A stretch of 14,051 bases of DNA from Bacteroidota bacterium (GTDB lineage: Bacteria > Bacteroidota > Bacteroidia > Chitinophagales > Chitinophagaceae): assembly GCA_026391115.1 (NCBI GenBank), contig JAPLER010000028.1, positions 1 to 14,051 of the forward strand, in the 5' to 3' direction. Below the pieces are notes generated by a model. The model was not told the origin of the DNA. It saw only the letters and a list, made by a program, of their open reading frames with translations, and did no database searches. The position numbers and the translations under genes were made by a program. Shown in pieces: positions 1-7,691 of the stretch. Numbering within the stretch: position 1 is the stretch's first letter; each line of letters begins with the position of its first letter.

Positions 1-1
1 A

Positions 2-271
2 AAAATTAAATCTGGTATTGGTTTTAATGCAAACTTTAACACTGTTTTATATAAACAAAAAAGTAATAGTACAGATTTAAACTTTAATACCTCAATTGCT
101 AATCAAAATCCAATGTTTGCCAATATTGATTTGAGCAAAAGGCTTTTCGATTTTAGATTAAAAACAGGCTCACCTTGTATTAATGTTGCAACAAGCTCTA
201 CCTTAGCCTACGATTTAGATAAAAAGTCTAGAAGCATAGGACTTGAAGATATTGGCTGTTATGAAAAATAA
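2..271 (+). CDS. C-terminal end of a right-handed beta-helix surface protein (partial)
   Basis: This is an open frame running in from the left edge, 89 residues to a TAA at 269-271; the start lies outside the window. The last ~50 residues carry the ending usual in secreted parallel beta-helix (pectate-lyase-fold) proteins of Bacteroidota: a segment FRLKTGSPCINVA, then a YDLDKKSRSIG stretch, then DIGCYEK. This matches the familiar pattern '(Y/F)xLxxGSPxIxxG ... DxxGxxRxxG ... DIGAYE'. The preceding residues are Asn-rich with the period expected of beta-helix coils. No T9SS sorting domain follows, so this end gives no clue to export. The function of the missing catalytic or binding part cannot be told. 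The family assignment rests on the motif only. Confidence 0.7.
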   Translation, partial: KIKSGIGFNANFNTVLYKQKSNSTDLNFNTSIANQNPMFANIDLSKRLFDFRLKTGSPCINVATSSTLAYDLDKKSRSIGLEDIGCYEK

Positions 272-313
272 TGAAACAAGCTTATTCTAAAACAATTATT
301 CACATTCCTTATT

Positions 314-333
314 CCCCATTTAGGGGTTAGGGG
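314..333. repeat. G-rich tandem TTAGGGG with CCCC hairpin partner
   Basis: Two exact copies of TTAGGGG lie head to tail at 320-333, preceded by CCCC at 314-317. CCCC can pair with either GGGG run (323-326 or 330-333). The element sits in the 76-bp gap between the beta-helix gene and the peroxidase gene, ending 14 bp before the peroxidase ATG. It stands out because the surrounding DNA is very AT-rich. No further repeats of it occur in this window, so a dispersed-repeat origin is only a guess. Confidence 0.4.
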
Positions 334-347
334 TAACAACTTAAATT

Positions 348-932
348 ATGAAATTAATTCTTTTGTCAGTAGCAGTAATAGCAACATTGGGCTATGGTTT
401 TTACAAAACAAAATTTGCTCCTAAACCAGTTTATGCAAAAAATGATGCAGATGCAAAACCATCATCAATTCATCAATTTAAAGTAAATGCAATTGATGGC
501 ACAACCATTGATTTTGCAGCGTTTAAAGGTAAAAAAGTATTAGTAGTAAACACAGCAAGTGAATGTGGTTATACACCACAATATGAAGGTTTGCAAAAGT
601 TATATGAAGCTAATAAAGACAAACTTGTAATAGTAGGTTTTCCTTGCAATCAATTTGGTGGACAGGAACCAGGAGATGGAAAAACGATTCAAACTTTTTG
701 TAAAAAAAACTATGGCGTTACATTTCCTTTAGCTGCTAAGATTGATGTTAAAGGTGATGCCACTGCACCAATTTACAAATGGCTTTGCAATAAAAGCGAA
801 AATGGCGTTTTAGATGCTACTATAAAATGGAATTTCAATAAGTTTATTTTAGATGAAAATGGAATGCTATTGGCTTATTTTGGAAGCAGTACAAAACCCG
901 ATAGCGAAGAAATTGTGAAGTTAATTAAGTAA
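348..932 (+). CDS. Glutathione-peroxidase-family thiol peroxidase (Cys type, membrane-anchored or exported)
   Basis: The 194-residue product reduces hydroperoxides with a cysteine in place of selenocysteine. The catalytic tetrad is visible: Cys73 in NTASECGYTPQY, Gln106 in the block FPCNQFGGQEPG, and Trp161-Asn162 in WNFNKF. Cys118 in TFCKKNYGVTFP sits where the resolving Cys lies in thioredoxin-dependent two-Cys family members, so thioredoxin rather than glutathione is the likely reductant (inference from the family). Residues 1-20 are hydrophobic (MKLILLSVAVIATLGYGF) and are followed by a linker to ~40, which points to a membrane anchor or signal peptide and an envelope location. The mature domain (~residues 42-194) has the usual length. 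A YjbR-fold gene follows after 48 bp on the same strand and may be co-transcribed. No consensus promoter is visible in the short upstream gap. Confidence 0.93.
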   Translation: MKLILLSVAVIATLGYGFYKTKFAPKPVYAKNDADAKPSSIHQFKVNAIDGTTIDFAAFKGKKVLVVNTASECGYTPQYEGLQKLYEANKDKLVIVGFPCNQFGGQEPGDGKTIQTFCKKNYGVTFPLAAKIDVKGDATAPIYKWLCNKSENGVLDATIKWNFNKFILDENGMLLAYFGSSTKPDSEEIVKLIK

Positions 933-980
933 GAGTATTAAGCAGGTTTTAGTGTTTGACTTTTAACTTTTGAATTTGCA

Positions 981-1331
981 ATGAACATAGAACAAATACA
1001 CGAATACGCTACAAGCCTTTCCAATGTTGAGGTAACACAACCTTTTGGTCCAGATAATATTGTGTATAAAGTAAATGGAAAAATGTTTTTACTTTTAGCA
1101 ACAGATGAAGAGCCTTTGAAATTTAACGTAAAATGCAATCCTGAATTAGCTATAGAATTACGCGAAAGATTTGATGCTGTTGCCGAAGGTTATCATATGA
1201 ACAAAAAACATTGGAATACAATAACTATAAATGGAACTTTAACAAATAAACAACTTAAAGAATTTATTGAACATTCTTACAGTTTGGTAATGGCAAATCC
1301 ACATAACGCAAACGTTCTACATAATTTTTAA
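981..1331 (+). CDS. MmcQ/YjbR family protein
   Basis: The 116-residue protein has the compact MmcQ/YjbR (CyaY-like) fold. Recognisable pieces are the N-terminal helix MNIEQIHEYATSL, the block QPFGPDNIVYKVNGKMFLLL (residues ~20-39), a FNVKCNPELAIELRERFD strand-helix unit, the segment EGYHMNKKHWNTITI typical of the family, and a C-terminal helix with HSYSLVM. Members are often annotated as DNA-binding by structural similarity, but no cellular role is firmly established, and none should be read from this sequence. It has no signal peptide and should be cytoplasmic. It lies 48 bp after the thiol peroxidase and 63 bp before the pectate-lyase-like gene on the same strand; whether the three share a transcript cannot be judged. 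Confidence 0.88.
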   Translation: MNIEQIHEYATSLSNVEVTQPFGPDNIVYKVNGKMFLLLATDEEPLKFNVKCNPELAIELRERFDAVAEGYHMNKKHWNTITINGTLTNKQLKEFIEHSYSLVMANPHNANVLHNF

Positions 1332-1394
1332 CAGTTTTTTCTGCTCCTATTATTCTCATTGTACTACATTGCGTCTGCCCAACTATTGTTTGCA

Positions 1395-3341
1395 ATGAAA
1401 AAACTTTTTTTACTTCTATTTCTTACTATTAACTATTCACTTGTAACTGTTAACTTAAATGCTCAGCTACCTGCATTTCCAGGAGCAGAAGGTTTTGGAA
1501 AATATGCAAAAGGGGGTCGTGGAGGCAAGGTTGTAGAAGTTACAAATCTTAATGATACTGGCGTAGGTAGTTTTCGTTGGGCATTTACGCAACATCCAGA
1601 CACACCAATTACAATAGTTTTTAAGGTAAGCGGCATAATTGATTTGCAATCTCAATTAAAGGTAAATAGAAGCAACTTTACTGTTGCTGGTCAAACTGCA
1701 CCTGGCGATGGTATTTGTTTAAAAGGCCATTCTTTTATTTGCAATGGTGCAAGATTAGCAAGTTTAGGTGGCAATCATGGTAATATAATTATTCGTTACT
1801 TACGTTCTAGACCAGGCAGTACTTTAAGTACTGGTGTATATGGTTTTGATATGGAAAATTGCCATAATGTAATAATCGATCATTGTAGTTTTAGTTGGGC
1901 AAATGAAGAATGTGCTGCATTGTACGATACAAAAAATACTACTGTACAGTGGTGTATAATGAGCGAAGGTTTATATAATGCGGGTCATGCAAAAGGTGTG
2001 CGTAGTTATTGTGGTGTTTGGGGTGGTCAAAATGCAAGTTATCATCATAATTTAATAGCACATCAAAATAATAGAACTGTAAGATTCAATGGTGCAAGAG
2101 CTCATGATACAGCTGCATTGATAGATTATAGAAATAATGTAATATATAATTGGGTAAGTAGTAGTAGTTGTTATGGTGGCGAAATTGAAATACCTAATGG
2201 ATATGCACATACCAATATTGTAAATAATTTTTATAAGCCTGGCCCTTCAACTTCATCTACATTAAAATTTATAAGACCCGATTATCCTGCTTCTTCAGTT
2301 GCTGTTGCACGTTGGCATTTAAAAGGAAATATAATGAATGGAAATGCAGTTAGAACAAATGATAACTGGCAGGGCGTTGACTTTGCAAGCATTCCTTTAG
2401 CAAGTAGAGATAGTGCAAAATGTGATTCTGCTTTTTATGTAACAGATTCTATTCAAATGCAATCTGCACAAAATGCATATGACTCTGTGTTGGTAAAAGT
2501 TGGAGCAATTTATCCTTTGCGTGATAGTACAGATAAAAGAATTATTAATGAAACAAAAACTGGTACAGCAACTGGTGTAGGTAGTTTAAATAAGCTAGGC
2601 ATTATTGATTTACCTAGTGCAGTGGGTGGGTGGAATACATATAATACTTACAATGTGCCAGATGATACAGATCACGATGGTATGCCTGATTTTTGGGAAA
2701 TAATGAAAGGGTTGGATATTAATAATCCAGAAGATAGAAACGATACTTTGTCTAATGGTTACACAAGATTAGAAGAATATTTAAATAGTATACCAGTTGT
2801 AAATACCTTGCCTGTAAGGCTTATAAATTTTTCTGTTCAAAAAATGAATACTACGAATAAATTAAACTGGAGTATTGAAAATAATAATGAACAGGCTAGC
2901 TTTATCATTGAAAAAAGTGAAGATGGAAAACAATTTTATTCAATAAAAAGTATTAAATCATCAAACGAAAATGAGTATAGTTGTTTTGATGCAGCAATGA
3001 ATAAAGGAACAATTTATTACAGAATAAAAATAGCTAATAATAATGGAATATTTTTTTATTCTCCAGTAATTACAGTTGGGAATGTAAAGAAAAATTTTGA
3101 AATGAAAGTGTATCCAAACCCTTTACAAGCAAGTAGTTGGTTACACATAAACGCTAAACTAAATAATGGAATTACATTAACCATTTGTGATATCAATGGA
3201 AAAGCAATTTGGAAAAATATTACTTCTATTGTTGAGGGAAATAATTTAATAGCCTTGCCTTACGAAAAACTAAGTAAAGGAATGTATTTGTTGCGTATAT
3301 ATGGTATTAATATAGACGAGAGCACTGTTATTATTAAATAA
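1395..3341 (+). CDS. Secreted pectate-lyase-like (PL1-type) polysaccharide lyase with T9SS sorting domain
   Basis: I prefer the ATG at 1395 (648 residues) because it gives a clean signal peptide (MKKLFLLLFLTINYSLV...LNAQ, residues 1-24); the frame is open 36 bases further upstream. The mature protein starts with AFPGAEGFGKYAKGGRGG (27-44) and VTNLNDTGVGSFRWA, the usual opening of Bacteroidota PL1-like pectate lyases. It continues with IIIRYLRSRPG (~131-141) and NVIIDHCSFSWANEE (158-172), the equivalent of the family's WIDH/calcium region. Residues 424-435 (DTDHDGMPDFWE) look like a calcium-binding DxDxDG loop. A beta-sandwich domain spans ~471-562, followed by a type A T9SS sorting domain (~568-648, beginning KVYPNP and ending STVIIK). 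It should be exported across the outer membrane and cleave pectate-like polymers; substrate and activity are family inference. There is no sugar-uptake pair beside it. Confidence 0.88.
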   Translation: MKKLFLLLFLTINYSLVTVNLNAQLPAFPGAEGFGKYAKGGRGGKVVEVTNLNDTGVGSFRWAFTQHPDTPITIVFKVSGIIDLQSQLKVNRSNFTVAGQTAPGDGICLKGHSFICNGARLASLGGNHGNIIIRYLRSRPGSTLSTGVYGFDMENCHNVIIDHCSFSWANEECAALYDTKNTTVQWCIMSEGLYNAGHAKGVRSYCGVWGGQNASYHHNLIAHQNNRTVRFNGARAHDTAALIDYRNNVIYNWVSSSSCYGGEIEIPNGYAHTNIVNNFYKPGPSTSSTLKFIRPDYPASSVAVARWHLKGNIMNGNAVRTNDNWQGVDFASIPLASRDSAKCDSAFYVTDSIQMQSAQNAYDSVLVKVGAIYPLRDSTDKRIINETKTGTATGVGSLNKLGIIDLPSAVGGWNTYNTYNVPDDTDHDGMPDFWEIMKGLDINNPEDRNDTLSNGYTRLEEYLNSIPVVNTLPVRLINFSVQKMNTTNKLNWSIENNNEQASFIIEKSEDGKQFYSIKSIKSSNENEYSCFDAAMNKGTIYYRIKIANNNGIFFYSPVITVGNVKKNFEMKVYPNPLQASSWLHINAKLNNGITLTICDINGKAIWKNITSIVEGNNLIALPYEKLSKGMYLLRIYGINIDESTVIIK

Positions 3342-3381
3342 AATACCCAGATAAAAAAATTAGGAAAGTAAAATATAAACT

Positions 3382-3723
3382 TTATTTAACAACTTGGAAT
3401 TTACCACTTTCAATAAGTTGTCCTTGTTTATTACGAAGTTGGTAGATGTACAAACCTCTGAAATAGGTTTCAAGGTTTACATTGGTGTGGGCATTAGCAA
3501 GTTTAATATCTTCCACTTTTTTACCAATAAAGTTATAGATGGTAATAGTGTATCCTTTTTCTACAAAAGATAAGTCAATATTAATATTGGTAGTAGCAGG
3601 ATTAGGGTAACACTGAACAAATTTTATCTTAGGTTCATTCGTACCAAAACCCTCACTAGCATTACTTACACTAGCAAAAGTCAAACTACAACTCAACAAT
3701 AATATTTTGTAAATTTTATTCAT
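3382..3723 (-). CDS. Minimal T9SS type A sorting-domain protein
   Basis: This 113-residue protein consists of a signal peptide (MNKIYKILLLSCSLTFASVSNA, ~1-22), a short linker of ~14 residues, and a complete type A T9SS C-terminal domain from ~residue 37. The domain shows CYPNPATTNINIDLSF, TITIYNFIGKKVE, the FRGLYIYQLRN strand and the closing ESGKFQVVK. There is almost no cargo between export signal and sorting domain. It converges with the pectate-lyase-like gene, 40 bp away, and reads away from the peroxiredoxin on the same strand. A promoter matching the Bacteroidota consensus lies just upstream, so it looks expressed on its own and not like a dead fragment. Function is unknown. It could be a signalling or surface mini-protein, or a remnant of a larger cargo gene that lost its middle. 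Confidence 0.8.
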   Translation of the reverse strand: MNKIYKILLLSCSLTFASVSNASEGFGTNEPKIKFVQCYPNPATTNINIDLSFVEKGYTITIYNFIGKKVEDIKLANAHTNVNLETYFRGLYIYQLRNKQGQLIESGKFQVVK

Positions 3724-3741
3724 TTCTTCACTTCTACAGCG

Positions 3742-3773
3742 TAAAAGTAGATGGATTTATTATTATTACCAAA
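3742..3773 (-). promoter_or_regulatory. Predicted Bacteroidota-type promoter of the minimal sorting-domain gene
   Basis: On the minus strand a TTTG (3773-3770) is followed after exactly 20 bases by TACTTTTA (3749-3742). This matches the primary sigma consensus TTTG-N19/20-TAnnTTTG with one mismatch in the last base of the -7 box. Transcription would start near 3735, about 12 bases before the ATG at 3723. Confidence 0.5.
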
Positions 3774-3778
3774 AATGA

Positions 3779-3819
3779 TTTTAAGATGGCACATTTATTT
3801 TTAATGTGCCATCTTAAAA
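3779..3819 (-). terminator. Long perfect hairpin after the peroxiredoxin gene
   Basis: A perfect 17-bp inverted repeat (arms 3779-3795 and 3803-3819, 7-base AT loop) lies 5 bases beyond the peroxiredoxin stop. The arm core is AAGATGGCACATT. On the minus strand the distal arm ends in AAAA, and a T-run occurs a few bases further on, so the classical uninterrupted U-tract is absent. The position and perfect stem still make termination (or 3'-end protection of the mRNA) the best reading. Confidence 0.7.
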
Positions 3820-3824
3820 ATTTA

Positions 3825-4292
3825 TTACGCCAATGAAATTAAAGTTGCGTTGATAGCTTCAAAATTTGGCAAATCACCTGCACTTTCCAATACTTCAGCA
3901 TATTTAACTATACCTTCTTTGTCTATAACAAAAGCACTACGTTTGCTCACGCCCTTCATCCAACCTATAAAATCATTATAAACACAATCGTAAGCAGTAG
4001 AAACTTCCTTGTTGAAATCACTTAATAAATCAAAATTTAAGCCTTGCTCTTCTTTAAACTTAGCCAAAGAAAACATCGAATCAACACTTATACCCAATAC
4101 TACTGCATTAGCATTATTATATGTAGCAATATTATCTCTTACACTACACAATTCTTTGGTACAAACACCAGTAAATGCTAAAGGAAAAAAAAGTAAAAGT
4201 ACATTCTTGCCTTTTAAATTTTCTAATGTAACAGCCTCTTTTGCTGTATTGTGCAATGTAAAATTTGGAGCCTGTTGTCCTACAGTAATCAT
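3825..4292 (-). CDS. Peroxiredoxin of the AhpE/BCP type
   Basis: The product is a cytosolic thiol peroxidase that reduces hydroperoxides through a peroxidatic cysteine. The start at 4292 gives 155 residues beginning MITVGQQAPNFTL, the normal start of the family. The frame is open 40 codons further upstream, but those residues are low-complexity and unlike any peroxiredoxin. The active site is PLAFTGVCTKELC (residues 37-49), containing the P-x3-T-x2-C motif with peroxidatic Cys44. Cys49 five residues on (C-x4-C) is placed like the resolving cysteine of BCP-type enzymes. Conserved Arg118 is in SKRSAFVID. The FPLAFTGVC wording is closest to AhpE-like members. The likely reductant is thioredoxin (family inference). 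It is divergent from the malic enzyme gene across 216 bp and ends in a strong hairpin. Confidence 0.93.
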   Translation of the reverse strand: MITVGQQAPNFTLHNTAKEAVTLENLKGKNVLLLFFPLAFTGVCTKELCSVRDNIATYNNANAVVLGISVDSMFSLAKFKEEQGLNFDLLSDFNKEVSTAYDCVYNDFIGWMKGVSKRSAFVIDKEGIVKYAEVLESAGDLPNFEAINATLISLA

Positions 4293-4440
4293 TTTTTTAA
4301 GTTTAAATTTTGAAAAATTATTTATTAACTTGACAAAAGAAAGTGTAAAACAATTATATGACTTACGAAATAAATAATAGTTGTTGCAGCAAAGTTTTTT
4401 ACTGCATATCATTTTAACACTTCAACTCGGTTCAAAACTC

Positions 4441-4448
4441 TACATTTG
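4441..4448 (+). promoter_or_regulatory. Predicted -7 promoter box of the malic enzyme gene
   Basis: TACATTTG matches the Bacteroidota -7 consensus TAnnTTTG exactly and lies 60 bases upstream of the malic enzyme ATG. The -33 element is weak: only TTC at 4421-4423 lies at an acceptable distance. This is the best site found in the 216-bp divergent region 4293-4508. On the opposite strand no good box for the peroxiredoxin could be found. Confidence 0.45.
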
Positions 4449-4508
4449 CCGTCCCAAATTTTTTAATCCGCATCGAGCCTTGTGCCTTTGTCGCTAATAA
4501 TAAAATAA

Positions 4509-6854
4509 ATGGAAAAAAAATTAGAACGATTAAAACAGCAAGCACTTGAGTATCATAGTCAAGGTCGCCCAGGTAAGATTGAAGTTATTCCAACCAAAGA
4601 AGCCAAAACACAAAAAGATTTGTCATTGGCATATAGTCCAGGTGTTGCAGCACCTTGTTTAGAAATAGCAAATGATGTTGAGGATGTTTATAAATACACT
4701 GCCAAAGGAAATTTAGTGGCTGTAATAAGTAATGGTACAGCAGTATTAGGATTAGGTGATATTGGACCCGAAGCCAGTAAACCAGTAATGGAGGGCAAAG
4801 GAGTGTTATTTAAAATATTTGCAGATATTGATGTTTTTGATATTGAAATTAATGAAAAAGATCCTAAAAAATTTGTAGAAATTGTAAAAGCACTTGAACC
4901 CACTTTTGGGGGTATTAATTTAGAAGATATAAAAGCACCAGAGTGTTTTTATATTGAGCAGGAGTTGAAAAAGCAAATGAAAATTCCTGTAATGCATGAT
5001 GATCAGCATGGCACAGCAATTATTAGTGGTGCAGCTTTATTAAATGCATTAGAACTTCAAAAAAAGAAAATAGATAAAGTAAAAATTGTTGTAAATGGTG
5101 CAGGTGCAGCAGCAATGGCTTGTTGTAAATTATATGTAGCATTAGGAGCTAAATACGAAAATTTTATTTTGTTTGATAAAAAAGGTGCTTTGCACGAGGG
5201 TAGAACAGATTTGGATGAGAGAAGACCGTTTGCTTGCTCTAAATCAAAAGCAGATTGGGATTTAACAAAAGCTCTTAAAGATTCCGATGTATTTGTAGGG
5301 CTTAGTGTGGGAAATGTTGTTACAAAAGAAATGGTAAAATCTATGGCTAAAAACCCAATCGTTTTTGCTATGGCAAACCCAGACCCAGAAATTAGTTATG
5401 AAGATGCCATTAGTGTTCGTAAAGACATTATTATGGCAACAGGACGAAGCGATTATCCTAATCAAGTAAATAATGTTTTGGGCTTTCCATACATTTTTCG
5501 TGGAGCATTAGATGTGCGTGCAACAACGATTAACGAAGAAATGAAATTGGCTGCTGTAAAGGCTTTGGCTGCTTTAACAAAAGAAGCAGTGCCAGATATA
5601 GTTAATCTGGCTTATAAAGAAAAAACAATCACATTTGGCGAAGATTATATTATTCCTAAACCAGTTGACCCACGTTTGTTAAGCACAGTTGCACCAGCTG
5701 TTGCAAAAGCTGCAATGGATAGTGGTGTGGCGAAAAAACAAATAACCAATTGGGATGCTTATAAAGTTGAGTTGAACAAACGCTTGGGCTTGGACAATCA
5801 GCTATTACGTGTTATTGCAAACAAAGCAAAACGAGACCCTAAGCGTATTGTATTTGCTGAAGCGGATAATTTAAAAATACTTAAAGCTGCAAGTATTGTT
5901 TATGAAGAAGGAATTGGTTATCCAATTTTGTTGGGTAATGAAACCAAAATTAATCGTATAGCCGAAGAGAATAGTATTGATATTGCTGACTTGCCAATTA
6001 TTGACCCACGTAGCGATGAAAATGAAAGCAAAAGAGAGTTGTATGGTGAGTTATTCTTTAAGAAAAGGCAACGCAAAGGCTTTAATCACTACGAGAGTAT
6101 AAAAGTAATGAAAGATAGAAACCACTTTGGTTGTATGATGGTGGAAATGGGGGATGCAGATGCAATGCTGAGTGGCTTAACAAGAAATTATGCAGATGCT
6201 ATAAGACCTGCTATTCAAATTATTGGTACAGAAGAAGGCGTGAAAAAGATTGCAGGAATGTACCTGATGATTACAAAAAAAGGCCCTATTTTCTTGGCTG
6301 ATACAACAGTAAATTTCAATCCTACTGCCGAAGAGTTGGCAGATATTACACAACTTGTAGTAAAAGAAGTAAAATCATTTGGTATTACACCACGTATAGC
6401 AATGTTGAGTTACAGTAATTTTGGTAGCAGCGATGGAGATGAAGCAAAACTTGTTGCTAAAGCTACAGAAATTGTAAAACAACGAAATCCTAATTTAATT
6501 ATTGATGGTGAAATACAAGGTAGTCTTGCTTTTAACAAAGAAATATTAAAAGATAATTACCCCTTTAGTTCTTTAGTAGATCAAGATGTAAATGTATTAA
6601 TCTTTCCAAATTTAACAGCAGGTAATGTTGCTTATACTTTAATGAAAGATGTAAGCGAAGCAGAAGCTATTGGACCAATATTGTTAGGTGTTAAAAAGCC
6701 AGTACACGTATTACAATTGGGTAATACAGTGCGTAATATTGTTAATATGGCGTATATTGCTGTACTTGATGCCCAGTTAAAATCTAGATTAGATACTACA
6801 GTAGAAGTAGAAAGAACAAATTGGTGGAAAAGAATGAGAAAGAAAAAGAAATAA
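4509..6854 (+). CDS. maeB: NADP-dependent malic enzyme with C-terminal phosphotransacetylase-like domain (MaeB type)
   Basis: The 781-residue fusion converts malate to pyruvate and CO2, probably with NADP+ (family inference), supplying NADPH and linking the TCA cycle to pyruvate. The malic enzyme part (~1-425) shows SLAYSPGVAAP with catalytic Tyr42, the segment GKGVLFKIFADIDVFDIE with conserved Lys, metal-binding GGINLEDIKAP (Glu139-Asp140) and HDDQHGTA (163-170), and the Rossmann loop GAGAAA (197-202). NNVLGFPYIFRGALDVRA (321-338) is also typical. The C-terminal domain (~430-775) is the phosphate acetyltransferase-like fold with KRIVFAEADNLKILKAA, FLADTTVNFNPT and ANVAYT-like segments. In characterised MaeB proteins it is regulatory, not catalytic. 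Length agrees with the family (about 750-780). It has its own promoter and terminator and is probably monocistronic. Confidence 0.96.
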   Translation: MEKKLERLKQQALEYHSQGRPGKIEVIPTKEAKTQKDLSLAYSPGVAAPCLEIANDVEDVYKYTAKGNLVAVISNGTAVLGLGDIGPEASKPVMEGKGVLFKIFADIDVFDIEINEKDPKKFVEIVKALEPTFGGINLEDIKAPECFYIEQELKKQMKIPVMHDDQHGTAIISGAALLNALELQKKKIDKVKIVVNGAGAAAMACCKLYVALGAKYENFILFDKKGALHEGRTDLDERRPFACSKSKADWDLTKALKDSDVFVGLSVGNVVTKEMVKSMAKNPIVFAMANPDPEISYEDAISVRKDIIMATGRSDYPNQVNNVLGFPYIFRGALDVRATTINEEMKLAAVKALAALTKEAVPDIVNLAYKEKTITFGEDYIIPKPVDPRLLSTVAPAVAKAAMDSGVAKKQITNWDAYKVELNKRLGLDNQLLRVIANKAKRDPKRIVFAEADNLKILKAASIVYEEGIGYPILLGNETKINRIAEENSIDIADLPIIDPRSDENESKRELYGELFFKKRQRKGFNHYESIKVMKDRNHFGCMMVEMGDADAMLSGLTRNYADAIRPAIQIIGTEEGVKKIAGMYLMITKKGPIFLADTTVNFNPTAEELADITQLVVKEVKSFGITPRIAMLSYSNFGSSDGDEAKLVAKATEIVKQRNPNLIIDGEIQGSLAFNKEILKDNYPFSSLVDQDVNVLIFPNLTAGNVAYTLMKDVSEAEAIGPILLGVKKPVHVLQLGNTVRNIVNMAYIAVLDAQLKSRLDTTVEVERTNWWKRMRKKKK

Positions 6855-6872
6855 AATGTCAATCATAAGACT

Positions 6873-6900
6873 AAGGCAAGCAGAAAGGCTTGCCTTTTGT
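6873..6900 (+). terminator. Rho-independent terminator of the malic enzyme gene
   Basis: A 9-bp perfect stem (AAGGCAAGC at 6873-6881 with GCTTGCCTT at 6888-6896), a 6-base loop AGAAAG, and a following T-rich tract begin 18 bases after the malic enzyme stop codon. Confidence 0.85.
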
Positions 6901-7027
6901 TTGTCTTGTCCTATGATAGGTTGACTCTTTTCTTAAAAAATTAATTCAATGCTTTATTTATGTATAAGAACTTGTTTTATAGGAGATATAAGCGTGTTGT
7001 TTTGTGTGTCGTCAATTAGTGTGAATT

Positions 7028-7687
7028 TTAGTTTTCTTTTTCTACCAACAGCCTTTCACATACAATATTGCTTAATACTTCTGCCTGTCTTTTCCCGTAG
7101 CTAACAACCATTGATTTGTCGAACTCTTCTATTGACTTGATTCTTATTTTTAAACCCAGTCGCATTTCACGGGTATTAAGAAACTTTAAAAAGTCAGATG
7201 AAGTGTTTATTACAGCTGCTAATTTTACTGTTTCGCCTGCTTTACAATCGCTTAATTTATTGTATTCTATCCAAACCACTTTTCCGGTTTTGTCAGGAAT
7301 AGGTGAGCCGTGAGGGTCAACTTTTGGGTAGCCAAGCAATTCGTCCATTTTATCAAAAAAAACAGGCGATTGTATATGCTCAATTTGCTCTGCTATATCG
7401 TGAACATCTTCCCATCCCATTTTCATTTTATCAACTAAAAACATTTCTGTTAAACGATGTTTACGAATAATTAAGCCTGCTTCTTTTCTGCCTTTGTCTG
7501 TTAGGCGAAGGGGTTTGTAGCTTTCGTAATGCACCAATTTTTTTTCAGAAAGTTTTTTCATCATACTCGTTACAGTAGGCATCTTAATATCGAGGCTTTT
7601 AGATAGTTCAGCAACATTTACTTCTCCTGCATTGTTGGCAATGTTGAACAATGCTTTTAAATAATTTTCTTCCGTTAATGAATTCAT
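7028..7687 (-). CDS. DtxR/MntR-family metal-dependent transcriptional regulator
   Basis: The 219-residue protein has the three-part layout of long DtxR-family repressors. A winged helix spans ~1-64 (recognition region KMPTVTSMMKKLSEKKLVHYE, ~35-55). A dimerisation and metal-binding domain spans ~65-140. A C-terminal FeoA/SH3-like domain spans ~146-215 (GETVKLAAVIN...MRLGLKIRIKSI). Metal ligands by alignment to B. subtilis MntR are His77, Glu100, Glu103 and His104, with Glu81 and His96 at the DtxR ancillary-site positions. The Asp8/Glu11 positions of MntR are Asn8 and Lys11 here. Glu100 where DtxR has Cys102 points to Mn-type rather than Fe-type sensing, but the Asn leaves specificity open. 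It should bind DNA when metal-loaded. It is divergent from a TonB-dependent receptor, its likely target. Confidence 0.93.
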   Translation of the reverse strand: MNSLTEENYLKALFNIANNAGEVNVAELSKSLDIKMPTVTSMMKKLSEKKLVHYESYKPLRLTDKGRKEAGLIIRKHRLTEMFLVDKMKMGWEDVHDIAEQIEHIQSPVFFDKMDELLGYPKVDPHGSPIPDKTGKVVWIEYNKLSDCKAGETVKLAAVINTSSDFLKFLNTREMRLGLKIRIKSIEEFDKSMVVSYGKRQAEVLSNIVCERLLVEKEN

Positions 7688-7691
7688 AAGG

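Noticed and set aside
1359..1394. Earlier start of the pectate-lyase-like protein
   Set aside because: The 12 extra residues precede a complete signal peptide beginning at 1395.
4009..4377. Plus-strand ORF of 122 residues
   Set aside because: It is the antisense shadow of the peroxiredoxin gene and shows no family features.
3825..4412. Longer peroxiredoxin starting at 4412
   Set aside because: The extra 40 residues are low-complexity and do not match the family; the ATG at 4292 gives the normal N-terminus.
6904..7027. Small RNA or extra gene between the malic enzyme terminator and the metalloregulator
   Set aside because: Only a 5-bp palindrome (CCTAT-G-ATAGG, 6910-6920) is visible; no promoter, ORF or stable structure supports a gene.
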